Source of the DNA: Chloracidobacterium sp.
Lineage (GTDB): Bacteria; Acidobacteriota; Blastocatellia; Pyrinomonadales; Pyrinomonadaceae
DNA: 64,000 nt
Direction of reading: 5' to 3'
Assembly (NCBI GenBank): GCA_016716305.1
Contig: JADJWP010000002.1
Span: 1 to 64,000 of the forward strand
Below the pieces are notes generated by a model. The model ran no database searches, had not been told where the DNA came from, and worked only from the letters and a program-made list of their open reading frames with translations. A program made the position numbers and the translations under genes. Shown here in pieces: positions 1 through 11,354 of the stretch; the first letter of the stretch is position 1, and every line of letters starts with the position of its first letter.

Positions 1-149
1 TTTTAATCTTCTCTCACTTACACATTTATTAATATTCTAGACGGGAATAATCTCGACCAGTTGGTCTGCAAGATGGTTGCAGTCTTCCCGGCTTAGCCAG
101 CTGCTCATAGTTAGTCACTGACACGCAAAAGGCTGATTTCGATGTTGGA

Positions 150-226
150 GCAATCGTGAGAGGTTGTGATTCACCTCAGGTTGGTTGGGGTGCGAGAGGT
201 CGTGAGTTCAAATCTCGCCGTCCGAT
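150..226 (+). tRNA. tRNA-like element, identity unresolved
   Basis: The 3' half is convincing: a five-pair T stem (202-206 with 214-218) encloses a TTCAAAT loop, followed by CGTCCGA as the 3' acceptor strand. A TTGTGAT string at 164-170 looks like a His (GUG) anticodon loop, but the spacing from it to the T arm is about 20 nt too long and no matching 5' acceptor strand (TCGGACG) is visible. A terminator-like hairpin follows at 236. The 5' part may be damaged by indels, as in the neighbouring genes, or this may be only a tRNA fragment. Confidence 0.35.
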
Positions 227-232
227 TAATCT

Positions 233-571
233 CATATGCCCGCTGCCGTATCGAGGCTGCGGGCATATTTCGATAGGACGCAGCGTGCTTGCATCGATGT
301 TGTTTTCTTCTGCTGATTCCGGCATTTCAGCAACGTCGTTCTTAGCCCCGTCCTTCGGCGGATAGATCCTGTTCGATATCTTTACCAATACAAGCTGGTC
401 AAGGAAAACAACGGCGCCGAAACCGACACAAAGCATCAGGCCAGAAACGGGCCAAGTATATAACTGCCGGAATCGAGATCGTTTGCGCGTAGGAACGACG
501 CCGCGAGACCGAAAGCCAAAAATACTTGATGACGACAAAGACACCGAAGTACAAGAACGTTGTCCACACGC
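233..571 (-). CDS. Broken small membrane protein (unknown)
   Basis: On the minus strand two hydrophobic segments can be read in different frames: one around 500-570 (a TTFLYFGVFVVIKYFW-like stretch) and one around 400-450 (GLMLCVGFGAVVFLDQLVLV). They are followed by a hydrophilic acidic tail. No single frame joins them, so at least one indel is present. I recognise no family. It lies downstream of htrA beyond that gene's terminator. The C-terminal end is uncertain because the open frame runs into the tRNA-like element. Confidence 0.3.
236..266 (+). terminator. Hairpin downstream of the tRNA-like element
   Basis: ATGCCCGC (236-243) pairs perfectly with GCGGGCAT (259-266) and is followed by a short T-containing run. 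Its position just after the tRNA-like 3' end suits a terminator for that RNA. The U tract is weak. Confidence 0.4.
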
Positions 572-794
572 CTAAGCCCGCAACGTGCGGGCAAGAATGA
601 AATTCGCGATCATGAGAAAAACGACCGTCGTTAACCAAAGAAAGGTCCAGCCGATCGCATCAGAAGTATTAAAACCGGCAATTGCCGCGGTCGGTGAACC
701 AGATACTTCGCAGCCAGCTCCACGAATAACAGGTGATAGATGCGAGTATCAGCGTAAACGCAGCCAAAGCGGTGATATAGACCCTGTTCCACAT
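572..794 (-). CDS. Small two-span membrane protein, frameshifted
   Basis: Reading from ATG at 794 gives a hydrophobic segment (VYITALAAFTLILASITC). A single frame change near 695 then gives a second one (WTFLWLTTVVFLMIANFI), ending at TAG 572-574. The product is about 75 residues with two predicted membrane helices and no recognisable domain. It starts about 90 bp after htrA and is separated from it by an intrinsic terminator, so it is probably a separate transcript. The call rests on the coherence of the two hydrophobic halves only. Confidence 0.4.
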
Positions 795-823
795 ATCCGG
801 GATATTTAGCAACAAGGGGCGAG

Positions 824-852
824 AAAGAAAAAAAGCCGTCGATCTGACGGCT
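824..852 (-). terminator. Intrinsic terminator of htrA
   Basis: Read on the minus strand: AGCCGTC, a five-base loop, GACGGCT, then a run of T. The stem is perfect (834-840 with 846-852) and lies about 30 bp after the inferred htrA stop codon. Confidence 0.8.
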
Positions 853-883
853 AAGAGAGCGATCGTGAATTTGTACTTCCCGA

Positions 884-2371
884 TCAACGCGGCTGAACGG
901 CCGCGAAGATCGTCGATCCTTTCGCGAAACAAGGAGCAAGACCCGGCTTGGCGCCGGCGATTCTGCAACGCCGACTGACCGCCTCGGTGTCGTAAACGGC
1001 TGACGGTTCACTTCCAGCAAAATCCCCGGCTGATGCCAGCGTCGGCCGCAACGCCGTTCGGGTCGACCTCCGAGGACGACCGGGCGCAGCCCTTCGGTCT
1101 CAGTACCGGAACCGAATTGTTTTGCGATCCGCGGCGTGATCGGCCGCAGCGTCAGCCCGAGCTTTCCTCCCGGAGCCGATCGTTCCGGTGCATTGTTCTC
1201 GTTGTTCTGCATCGGGGCGACCGATGATGTTTCAGTGTCAAATCTGTCGAGAGTGGCGGTCAGATCCTGGCTGGTTCCGTCACGCAGGATCGTTAACTTG
1301 ATCTCGGGTTCCGGCAGAGTTCCGGCGACCTTATTGCGGAGAGACGTTACCGTCATCGATCTTGTCACCGTTGACGGCCGTTATGATGTCACCCCCGCTT
1401 GACGCCCGCTTTCTCGGCCGCACTTCCGGGCCGAACGTTGCTCCGCTAAGACGCCTGCAGAATCCTTCAGATCAAGTGCCCGGGCCGTGTCACCGGTGAT
1501 GTTCTGTATGTTAACGCCAAGCATGCCGCGGCGAACCTTTCCGTTGCTTAAAAGCTGTTCCATGACACTCTTGGCCATGTTCGACGGTATCGAAAATCCG
1601 ATACCGATGTTTCCGCCTGACGTTGAAAGAATCTGCGAATTGATGCCGATCAATTCGGCATTAAGATTGACCAATGCCCGCCCGAATTCCACGATTGATC
1701 GGGGCATCGGTCTGCAGAAAATCTTCGAAACTTCCGTCGCTCAGGCCGGTACGTCGGCCTTTTGCCGAAATTATCCCGCCGTCACGGTCTGTCCGATGCC
1801 GAGGGATTTCAATCGCAAGCGATATCGCCGACGCGCACCGAATCGGAATTCCTAGAGTCAGGAACGGCATGTTCTGAGCCTCGATCTTCAGAACCGCGAG
1901 GTCGCTTGGCTTGTCGAGACCGACAAGCTTCGCCTCAAACGTCTTGTTGTCATTCATCAAGACTGTGATGCTGTCGGCACCATCAATGACGTGAGCATTC
2001 GTTAGTATCGTGCCGTCCGCACTTACGATCACGCCCGAACCCATGCCGCGTTCGACCGGCGGACGCTGTCCGCCGCGAGGCGATGGAAGCTGTTGAAAAA
2101 CTCGTCGAAAGGCGACTGTGGTTGCAGGCTGTTGGGCCTGAGGCGGGCGATTGCGTTGTTCGGCTTCGATACGGACAACGGCCGAAGATGTCTTTCAACG
2201 ACGTCCGCGTACGATGTCCGAACGCCATCCACGACCAGCGGCGGCGGTGGAGCTGAAGGCTGAACAGGAATTTCTCCGGTTTCACCACTGCTTCAGCAGA
2301 CCGGTCTTGCAAGAGACCGTTAATACAACCAAAACAAGAACTGAAAGCGAAAGGAACCGATTAAAACTCAT
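884..2371 (-). CDS. htrA: HtrA/Deg-family serine endoprotease, multiply frameshifted
   Basis: Envelope protease and chaperone of the trypsin-like S1C family with two PDZ domains. The start is ATG at 2371 after a GGAG Shine-Dalgarno, followed by an N-terminal hydrophobic signal or anchor segment. The catalytic His (TNAHVIDGA) and Asp (KPSDLAVLKI) are readable. The catalytic GNSGG is split by two one-base deletions at about 1671-1692: restoring one A and one G gives GNSGGALV. PDZ1 (about 1400-1560) and PDZ2 (about 900-1130) lie in further frames. Restoring one G near 909 gives a normal C-terminus ending at TGA 884-886. The total length of about 495 codons is normal for the family. The breaks look like sequencing errors, not decay. 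Confidence 0.8.
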
Positions 2372-2493
2372 TGATTCTTTCTCCAAATAACTGTAGGCAG
2401 GATTTTACCGCATCCCACGGTAGCTTTAAACTCTCGTCCTGCTTTACGACGCGATTCACAAAGTTTCGCGAAAACTTGATCCGCAAGAGCCGT

Positions 2494-3401
2494 TCACATC
2501 ATTCCGGTGACCTTTGGCGTTTCACCATCGAAGATATAAGCAAGCGTTTTGTATACCAGTTTTGAACAAAGGAACGCAGGAGAATCGTATGATTCGACGT
2601 AGGAATATTCGACGAGATCCATACCGACGACGTTCTTCTTTCGGCAAGCTTGCGTATCAACGCCAACGTTTCGTACCAGCCTAATCCACCCGGTTCCGGT
2701 GTTCCGGTCGTAGGAACAATGCTCGGATCCAGTCCATCTATATCGATCGTCAAGTAAACGTTTTCGGTCAGGCCGTCGATCGCTTCATCGATCCAGTCCA
2801 TTTTTCCAACGATGTCGCGAGCCCAAAAGATCTTTGTTGGCAAACCATCTGCGATCGCACGGGCTTCGTCGGCCGAAATCGAACGAATCCCGACCTGCAC
2901 CGAAGGGATACGGAGATCTTTCACGACGCGGGCCATGATCGAAGCATGCGAGTGCGGGTGCCGTCATATGTATCGCGGAGGTCAGCATGGGCGTCGATCT
3001 GCAAAACACTCAGGTCATGATATTTCTCGGCATGAGCCTTGGATTATCGGAGCCGAAACCGAGTGCTTCTCCAAGCATGCAGACGAATTTTCCGCGCCGA
3101 GCAGTTCTTTGAGAACGAATAAAGCTCGTCCATCATCACTTCCGGTGAGGGCCGCGGTTTGAATTCGTCAAGGGTATGGATACCGATCTTATATACTTCG
3201 GAATCGGTCTCGTCGTCGTAAAGCTCCATATTACGAGAGGCATCGACAATGGCCATCGCTCCGGGAGCCTGTACCGGTACCGTATGAGACCGTACCCTCA
3301 TACGAGACAGGGAGAATCAGCACACGTGCAGAATCAAAAGACGAGAATTGCTCCTCGTCTATTCCACCGAAATTCATTGGCAAGCTGGCACTTTCAGACA
3401 T
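2494..3401 (-). CDS. speB: Agmatinase (ureohydrolase family), frameshifted
   Basis: Hydrolyses agmatine to putrescine and urea with a binuclear Mn centre. Readable pieces include the N-terminus from ATG 3401 (MSESASLPMNFGG), an IDASRNMELYDDE segment, an IDAHAD-like metal site scattered over two frames near 2985-3005, and an intact core with VYLTIDIDGLDPS and GTPEPGG, which hold the second metal-ligand aspartates and substrate contacts. The C-terminus is recovered by adding one G near 2640, ending at TGA 2494-2496. It starts four bases after the stop of the DHS-like gene, so it is the third gene of a polyamine operon. Agmatinase is preferred over arginase because speA is in the same operon. 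Confidence 0.82.
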
Positions 3402-3404
3402 ATC

Positions 3405-4465
3405 TTATGGCACATCTATCGAAAGGTCTTTGCCCGCAAAGCTGAAATTCGGCCGTTTGCGACCTTTCATGAATTTTGCTGCTGTTTGCGAAAGAGCGGT
3501 AATTATCATCGGCAATGCGATCGATGGGTCACTTGGGGACGTAGGCGGTCGTGGCTCCGCGATGGAGTTTGCCGAAAACTTCGCGGTGTGTGCCGCCGAA
3601 CGATGGTGTACGCGTTTCCAGCGGAGCGGAATCGGTCGTGATCGAGATCGCATATCTGTAGGCCGCGGGCGGTTGTCCGAGTAATGTAAGACGACACTTC
3701 GCCGATATTGACCATGTTCTGAGCGTTAATGCTGCCTAGCGTGATGATGCCCGAATTCCGCGTTTTTTGCGCGATCTGCATCATTTCCATCGTATCCTGC
3801 GTCGTATCAAAAGTTAACTGCAGTTTCTTCTCAAACTTTGCACGTGCGATCCCAACCGAAAGCTCGGTTCCGGCGATGTCGGGGCAAAAGACCGGGATCC
3901 GGGATTTGTAAGCAGCGGTCATAATGCCGTCTTCGTGTGCGATCTCAGCCAATTCTCGGCCCATCAGGTGAAGAAACTCACGAACGGAATACGACCGCGT
4001 CGTTTCCAGCTGATTGATGACGCTGCCGATCCATTCATCGGCTTCCTGGTACTCGTCTCGATTAGCAAGCGTGTCACCGATACGTGCTACATCAGCAGCT
4101 TCAAGTTCTTCATCGCTCATACTCGGATGCTTGATAATGATTGCGTCCAAGTGTTTCGTGTATGTCGTGGTACAAAACGGTGCCGGACATCACAATGACG
4201 TCGACGAAACGGTTCTTGATGACATAAGCTATCAACCGCCGCATTCCGGAAGGGATCAAGTTTCCCGAACCGCAAAGGTAAATCGTCGAGTTGTCGTCGA
4301 GCATATCGAGCCAGATCCGGTGGGCTTCGGCCAACTGTTTTGCACCAAAGCCTGCTCCTTCCATTTTTCCAAAAGGCCCGCGACCGAACGGTCACGGTCG
4401 ATGGGAACCGGCTTTGTCGGCACGGTCAGGAATTTTGAGGCCTTGGTCTTCTTTTGAGCTACCAT
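3405..4465 (-). CDS. Deoxyhypusine synthase-like protein, frameshifted
   Basis: Member of the deoxyhypusine/homospermidine synthase family, NAD-dependent transferases of the aminobutyl group of spermidine. N-terminal frame: VPIDRDRSVAGLLEKW. Middle: IYLCGSGNLIPSGMRRL and VIVMSGTVLYHD. Then DADEWIGSVINQ-like and VFCPDIAGTELSVGI segments. A third frame holds the C-terminus (SDPSIALPMIITALS), ending at 3405. At least two frame changes are needed. Bacteria lack eIF5A, so the substrate here is probably a free polyamine, as for homospermidine synthase. It sits between speA and speB with a four-base gap to speB. Confidence 0.8.
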
Positions 4466-4523
4466 ATTTTCTCCAAATCAATAAGTTTGCAAATATTCAA
4501 AAATCGTTCGAACGGTACCGATC

Positions 4524-6445
4524 TCATTCAGTGCCGTTAGGCAAAAGGTATGTGTAACTTTCACCTTGAGTTTCGTAAAACTCGATAAGCTGATTGCCCT
4601 CTTTTGTCGAGAGGTCGCCGTCTTTGATCCTTTTCATCACCGCCCGGCGAAACTGGTCGTGCAGCTGGTCGGTATCATAACGCACAGCGCCGAGTGCATC
4701 CGCAAGCGTCGCTCCGTAGATCACTTTGCGGATTATGTGCCATCTTCGCCGATAAAGATGTGAGCTTCGTGCGGGACGCCAAAAAGGTTGTGATTATTGC
4801 CCATCACTTCCTGGTAGGCGCCAACGAGCATCATTGCCAAACAATACGGCCCGTTCGGAGTTAGCTTGTGAAGCTCGAGGACCGGCTTTACGTCATGAAG
4901 ATCCACGAATTTGTCCACAATGCCGTCAGAATCGCACGTGATATCACAAAGGGTAGCATATTCCGTCGGCTTTTTGTTGAGTTTATGTATTGGGATTATT
5001 GGGAATAGCTGTTCGGTTGTTCCAATTATCAGGCATCGAACGGAAAACTGAAAAGTTGGCCAGATACTTGAAGCACATCAGCTTCCTAAGGTCGTTGAAC
5101 TCTTCGGATACATACTTTTCAACTGGGCAAATTGATCTGCCTTTTCGCAAATATCCCAAAACAGAACTTCGCCTTTCCCTTTGTCCTCAAGAGTGATGAG
5201 ACCGAGATTGAACATCGTGAAAGCTCCTCACGGTGTTCGAGAGCGTCATGATAGTATTCGCGATAGTTCTTGCTCGTGATCGTTTCGCGTAAGTCATGCA
5301 GTTCCTTAACGACCTGAGGATCGTCGAGATCAACGGTCATCGGTGAAATATCTTCAACGACAGTCTCGATCTCGTCCTGAATGTTGGTCACAAGGATCGC
5401 GTGATAAGCAGAAAGGTATCTCCCCGATTCCTGGATTATTGTCGGGTGAGGTACATTCTCGTCTTCACAGACCATCTTGATCATGTAAATCACGTCGTTG
5501 GCAAACTCCTGAGCATTGTAATTTGCCGAGGATTCGAATGATGTTCGCGAACCGTCGTAGTCCACGGCCATACCGCCGCCAACATCGAGATATTCGATCG
5601 GTATACCCATCTGATGGATCTTAGCGTATGTCCGCGCGGCCTCTTTCATCGCATTTTTAATGCGTTTGATATCGGTAAGCTGCGATCCGATGTGAAAGTG
5701 GAGCAGGCGGAGCATGTCGACCCTGCCGGCTTCCTGTAATTGCCGAATCACATCAAGGATCTCTGTGGTGGTAAGACCAAACTTAGCGGCTTCACCGCCG
5801 GATTTCTCCCACTTTCCCGATCCTTTCGAATAGAGTTTGACCTGGACACCGATCATCGGCAGTTTTGTTTCCGGGTTCTCGTTCGTTTCTTCCGCAACAA
5901 GCGAGGGTATGGGTCAACTCGCTCATCTTCTCAATGACGATGACCACGTTCTTGCCTGCTGCCGCTCCCGCGAAAGCAAGTTTGACGAAATCACGGTCTT
6001 TGAACCCGTTGAGAACAAGAAGGCTGTCTTTAGATTGCTCAAGCGCAAGAGCCGCATACAATTCGGCCTTCGAGCCAGCCTCAAGCCCAAAGTTATATCG
6101 CGAACCTTCGCGAAGGTACTCTTCTACGACTGCACGATTCTGGTTTACCTTCATCGGATATACGCAGAGGTGGCCGCCTTCATAATCAAACTCCTTGATC
6201 GATTTCTTGAACGCTGACTGAAGTTTCCGGATCTGACCAAAAAGCAGTTGTGGAAACCGAAGCAGTACCGGTGTGTTTACGCCCCGTTTACTGAGGTCGT
6301 CAATTATCTCCTTTACGTCCGCGGTGAGGTTCTCGTTTTCAGGTGATCTGACTACGAGGTTGCCTTTTCGATTTACGCCAAAATATCCGGCGCCCCAATT
6401 ATCGATTCCGTAGGTCTCGATCGTCTGTTCGATGATTGAACTCAC
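4524..6445 (-). CDS. speA: Biosynthetic arginine decarboxylase, frameshifted
   Basis: PLP-dependent fold-III enzyme converting arginine to agmatine, the first step of the agmatine route to putrescine. The N-terminal piece contains YPMKVNQNR with the PLP lysine. The barrel continues in another frame with LHFHIGSQLTD, EYLDVGGGMAVDYDGS and IIQESGRYLSAYHA. Two short C-terminal pieces contain PNGPYCLAMMLVGAYQE and the last residues ending at 4524. The overall span of about 640 codons is the normal length, so losses are a few bases only. The start is GTG at 6445, with GGAG nine bases upstream. It leads the minus-strand operon speA, DHS-like gene, speB. Confidence 0.85.
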
Positions 6446-6766
6446 TTTTAGTTACTCCGCGCACGAAAATCTAAGTTGTCTGAAAAAGCAATAAAAACTA
6501 TAAGTGTATGAAAAAACGAACAAAAAACAAATAGGTCAACGAAACAAAGTTTTTACGCCGATAGTTGCGCGTGCCTTAGGCGTTCGAAGTTCTGGCACGT
6601 CCTTGCAAACTCGACTGATCTGAGTGCGGTCGTTAGTGGAAATCACCGCCAAAAGTCAGCAAATATGGGACTTCTTGTAGATATTTTCAGAAATTGATAA
6701 TCATTCTGGCAAAAAATGGTGGCAAAAAGTGTCACACGATTTATTCGGAAGGAATTTGAGGTTGTT
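6446..6766. other. Divergent intergenic region (speA / pilin)
   Basis: This is the only place both divergent transcripts can start. It is A/T-rich. On the minus strand a TATAGT box lies at 6497-6502, suitable as a -10 for speA, but no good -35 is seen. I see no RNA gene or clear operator. Confidence 0.4.
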
Positions 6767-7185
6767 ATGAAGAATAGTCGAAATGAAGGGTTTTCATTGA
6801 TCGAATTATTGATAGTGGTGGTTATTGTCGGCGTGATCGCGGCGCTTGCTGTGCCGTCACTCCGACGGGGTATCCGTGCGGCCGAGAACGGGACCACGTT
6901 CGCAACAATGCGGACGATCTCGTCGGCCAAGTTGGATTCTTTTCGCGGAATGGCCGATTTGCCCGTGTATCCGAGCTGAACAACCAGAGTTCGACGGTAT
7001 TCGGTACCACAGCCGGTGATAGGGTCGTCCGGGGACGTTATACATTCGAGATGACACCCGTGACTCCGACCGATGCCGAATTACGAAACTCATTTACTCT
7101 GACCGCTACTCGAATGGTCACCGATGACACGATCTACAAATACGAGTTGACGCAATCAGGGGAAATTGTACAAATTTTGCCTTAA
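6767..7185 (+). CDS. Type IV pilin-like protein, one frameshift
   Basis: Starts at ATG 6767 after a GAGG motif. The product begins MKNSRNEGFSLIELLIVVV, a textbook class III leader: a short charged leader, G/F cleavage site, Glu at +5 and a long hydrophobic helix. It is therefore a pilin or pseudopilin that a prepilin peptidase would process. At about 6936 the frame breaks. Restoring one T (GATTC to GATTTC) yields FFSRNGRFARVSELNNQS and a coherent C-terminal domain up to TAA 7183-7185, about 138 residues in all. Whether it is a type IV pilin or a type II secretion pseudopilin cannot be told from the sequence. Confidence 0.75.
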
Positions 7186-7254
7186 GTCCTCACACCGTGT
7201 TCTCCCACACCCTTATTTCCCGCCGTAAGACCCCGCCCCACCAAGGTGCAAAAA

Positions 7255-8909
7255 ATGAATGTTTTCGAAGACCTCATTGAAGAACTAAAAGAGGAAAACC
7301 TGCTCGAGGAGACTGTGATCGACATCGAGCGGTCGAAAGTTAGACCTCTCGCGATCGAAGAGGTGCCCGCGGAGACCGACCCGATAGCTGACACGGAGGA
7401 AGACTCGTTCGCATTTGCAGAATCTGACGAGCCCGGATCAGACGTTCAGCCCGACATTGTTCCAGATCCGATCATTGAGAGCGGGGAAGTTACACCGGAT
7501 GACGATGACGACGACGTGGTAGAACCGGCTATTGCCGATGTGCCCGAAATCGCGAGATCGCTGAATCCGCGAGACTTTTTCCGTAAACGAGCGGTCGACG
7601 AAGTCTCGAGCATGCAGATGGTCGAGCACGTACTCTCCGGCGTTGAACGCGAACACATGAAGGTCGTGCCCGAACCTTACGACGATCTCGAAGCAAAAAA
7701 GGCCTTACATCGATTTCTTCAGGTAACCGACGATCCGCAATCGGCGGCTTCGGCTGAAGCGGAATATCAGTTACTTCAGGAAACGCAGAATTGGTATTCT
7801 GGCTCGCTGAACGTGACAAAGCGATATCCGTAGCGAATATCAGACGCTTTTGTGAAAACTCACGCCCGGTGCTGAGTTCGCAGGCATTGATGGCGCTTGC
7901 CCGGTTTTATCGAAATTCGCCTTTCAACGAATCTGTCCGAGGGAAGTTCGATTTCGTGATGACACGCCTTTTTGCACGCGAGGTCGATAGCGAAAAGCGT
8001 CTGCTGTTGTTTGGCCGTAAGGAAATGATCGGCCACATAAAGACACTCTACGAAAACTGGTCGAGCATCGAGCTTTTTACACACGAAGAGAACCAAGCCG
8101 AGATCGCACCCGTTGTTGCGAAATTCACCCATTTTGCTGGCGAGGCAGAACATTCCGAGTCGCTCGATGCGCTGCTGAAAACCGACATTTTTGAACGTAT
8201 CAGGGTCTTCAAAGAAGACATCGGCGAACTGTTCTTTGCACCGGAGGTCGCTGCGGCCGCGATCGATTGTAATGTGCGCGTAGGGAATCGATTCATCGAC
8301 CTTATCGCCGCAGCGCGCGGAAGTCAGCCGGTTGCCGAGATCGAGGAAAAGTACGGATATAGCTACGACCAACTGATCTCGAACACGACGGGCAAGACCC
8401 TGCTTCTCGTTGATCTCCTCCGCGGGTCGGACGACTTAGCCGCGGACATGGATGAGATCGATTTTACGTCTGCGATCCCTAATACTCCGGCTAAGCAGGC
8501 GACCAAAGCCAGTTCAGATCGGTCAAGCTTGAAATTTGAGCTTTTCGGTGTGAACAAGTGGTTTCTTGCAGCCACGATCCTGATCCTTCTCGTAAGCGTT
8601 GGAGTTTACGTATGGGCCGATATGTTCGCGGGAAGCCAGGCCAATGCGGTGGTCGCGAAAGACATTGATATCTCCGCCACCGAGCTCAAACAACACCTGC
8701 GGATGGCACGGGCGACAAATGAGACGCTTTACTGCGTGATCGAACCGTCGTGGGATGGCCTTAACGAGGACGCACAAAAAGAATTTCTAAAGAAGGTTCT
8801 CGATTTCGCGGGGAAAAGAGGATTGAAAAAAGTGAACCTTCTTAACTACAAAGGACGATCGGTAGCATATGCTGCAGAAGACAGGCTCGAACTCCTCGGC
8901 CCATCTTGA
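7255..8909 (+). CDS. Unknown single-span membrane protein, one frameshift
   Basis: No family recognised. The first about 120 residues are very acidic (a run of six Asp near 7500). A helical soluble region of about 280 residues follows, then a single hydrophobic segment (WFLAATILILLVSVGVYVW, about 8562-8616) and a C-terminal domain of about 90 residues. The frame is broken at 7793-7794, where adding one G joins the two halves (QNWVFWLAERDK). ATG 7255 is chosen over the in-frame ATG at 7246 or an upstream start because the conserved-looking protein begins there. It is followed directly by a strong terminator, so it ends its transcript. It may be co-transcribed with the pilin. Confidence 0.6.
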
Positions 8910-8942
8910 TGCTTTTGTTGCAATATTGAAGTCCCACACTCG

Positions 8943-8972
8943 GAGGCGGCAATTTGCCGCCTCATTTTTTTT
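8943..8972 (+). terminator. Intrinsic terminator
   Basis: GAGGCGGC (8943-8950), loop AATTT, GCCGCCTC (8956-8963), then eight T residues. This is a perfect eight-pair GC-rich stem with a U tract, 34 bp after the preceding gene. Confidence 0.92.
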
Positions 8973-9224
8973 AACTGCTTTGAGTAGATGTGCGATCGTT
9001 GAAACCCGTGAGATCCGACCCACCTTGTAGGATCTGTGCTTCAACAATTCGCTCGAAAAAAAAGAAAATTTGTCCGAATCGTATTTTACTTGAGCGAACA
9101 CCGGAATGCCGATGCTTAACAGCGACCACTTTTATTGCATTTCTTTTTGGATTTTGCGTAAATAGAGGTATTCCAAAGTTATTCGCCCGAGATCAAACGT
9201 AAACTCAGATATTCCGATTTTTGT

Positions 9225-11342
9225 ATGCAGGAATTCACCGACCAAATGCCCTCGGACATCAAGCGCTATCCGATGGTTCCGATTCGTGACGTAGTTATTT
9301 TTCCTTATACCAAGGTTGCTTTCAAAATAGGGCGACCAAGCAGCGTGAAAGCTCTTGAAGAAGCAATGACGGGCGAGCGATATTTTTCTCGCGACCCAAC
9401 ACGATGCGACGATCGACGAACCGCAGGCCGACCAGATCTATCCGGTCGGGACGCTTGGCAGAATACTCCAGGCTCAGCGACAGGAAAATGGTCAGATCAA
9501 AGTCGTTGTAGAGGGTCGCGAACGAGGTCAATCGGTCAGGGTCGAGCAGGATTCCGAGGGTATGTTCTTTGCCCATGTCCGAAAGATACAATCGACCGAT
9601 GAATCGGGATTCAGGACCGACGGACTGCTGCAGAAGATCCATACATTGGTTGAGCAGTTTCTGCGTGTTTCGCCCGATGCTTACACCGACGCTTTACACG
9701 CATCGCTGCGAGGAATTTCGGCAGCACAAATCGCCGACGCGATGTCTTCACATCTCCGCATCGGGGTCGAAGAGAAACAGGAACTGCTCGAGACGTTCTC
9801 GGTGTCGGAGCGCCTTCAGAAACTGATCGACATTCTTGAGGCCGAGATCGAGAAACGTCAGCTAGATCGCACGATCCATTCGCGAACGAAAAAGCAGATG
9901 GACAAACATCAGCGTGAGTACTATCTGAACGAGCAGATCAAAGCGATCCACAAGGAACTCGGCCGAAAGGACGAAAAAGCCGAACTCGAAGATCTAAAGA
10001 ATCCGGGCGTCGGAAAGACGTCGCTCGGAAAATCGATCGCAAATGCGACCGGACGAAAGTTCATGAGACTCGCACTTGGAGGCGTTCATGACGAGGCCGA
10101 GATCCGCGGACATCGTCGGACGTACATTGGTGCATTACCTGGCCAGATAGTTCAGCTGATGAAGCGTGCGGGAACGGTTAACCCGGTGATCCTGCTAGAC
10201 GAGGTTGACAAGCTAGGCCGCGATTTCCGCGGAGATCCGAGTGCAGCACTGTTGGAGGTCCTCGATCCGGAACAGAACAACACATTTCGTGATCATTACC
10301 TTGATGTCGACTACGACCTCTCGAACGTGTTCTTCATAGCCACAGCGAATGTTTTGCACACCATTCCACCCGCTTTGCAAGACCGTCTTGAGATACTCAA
10401 CCTATCGGGGTACACCGAGCGTGAAAAACTTGAGATCGCAAAACGCCATTTGATCTCCAAGCAGTGCGAGAATACGGGTATCGATCCTGAAAAGGTAAAA
10501 TTTACTGATGACGGCATCCTGGAAACGATACGTCATTACACACGTGAGGCCGGAGTTCGAAATCTCGAACGTGAGATCGGTTCTTGTCTTCGAAAGATCG
10601 CGAGGAAATATGTCGTCTCTGACACTAAGGACGATTTTAAGGTCGTCATCGACGCCGAAAAAGTTCGCGAACTGCTCGGGACCATCCGTTTCCGCAAACA
10701 GGACATTGCCCGAAAGAGCGAGATCGGGCCGTGAACGGACTCGCCTGGACCGAGGTAGGCGGCGATGTTCTCCAGGTCGAGGCGACGCTTGTTGCCGGTA
10801 AAGGCGAGGTTACTCTAACCGGTAAACTCGGCGAGGTGATGCAGGAATCTGCACGTGCTGCTCTGACGTGTGTTCGTTCGAGGGCCGAGGAACTTGGGAT
10901 CAACCCGAACGATTTTCGCGAAAAAGATCTACACATCCACGTTCCGGAGGGTGCGATCCCGAAGGACGGCCCTAGTGCCGGCATCACGATCGCGACGGCG
11001 ATGGTCTCGGCGCTGACACGTACCAAAGCGCGCCACGATGTTGCGATGACGGGAGAGATCACGCTTCGCGGTAAGGCTGCCCCGATCGGCGGTGTGAAAG
11101 AAAAGCTGCTCGCGGCCCATCGATTCGAGAACAAGACGCTGATCCTATCTAAAGAGAATGAAAAGGATCTTGCAGACGTTCCAGAAGAGGTTCGCGAAGA
11201 CCTTACGATCCACACTGTCGATACCGTCGACGAAGTACTCCGGTATGCACTTGAACCGACGACATCCGAAACAGTCATTACTGCGGCACCGGTTTGGGAA
11301 GTAGATAAGAACCCGGCAGATATTTCTACGAATGTAGAGTAA
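9225..11342 (+). CDS. lon: ATP-dependent Lon protease, frameshifted and internally deleted
   Basis: Cytosolic AAA+ serine protease. The N-terminal substrate-binding domain starts at ATG 9225 (PMVPIRDVVIFPYTKVAF). A frame break follows at about 9382. The long middle frame runs to 10734 and contains the AAA+ core: Walker B LLDEVDK, sensor IATANVLHT and arginine-finger region. Another break precedes the protease domain, which has the catalytic Ser (DGPSAG) and Lys (GGVKEK). Between DLK and PGVGKTSLGKS about 110 codons are missing, including the first residues of Walker A, so the open region is about 706 codons against roughly 800 for the family. As read, the gene could not make working Lon. Confidence 0.88.
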
Positions 11343-11354
11343 GCTTGATCGGGA

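Noticed and set aside
176..365. Open frames on both strands running through the tRNA-like element
   Set aside because: They cross the T arm and give the LNSRP or GREFKSRRP type peptides typical of translated tRNA sequence.
631..968. Extra open frames on the minus strand after htrA
   Set aside because: They are frame-shifted extensions of htrA and of the small membrane protein rather than separate genes.
7780..7810. Programmed ribosomal frameshift
   Set aside because: No slippery heptamer with a downstream structure is seen, and similar breaks occur in many neighbouring genes, so error is simpler.
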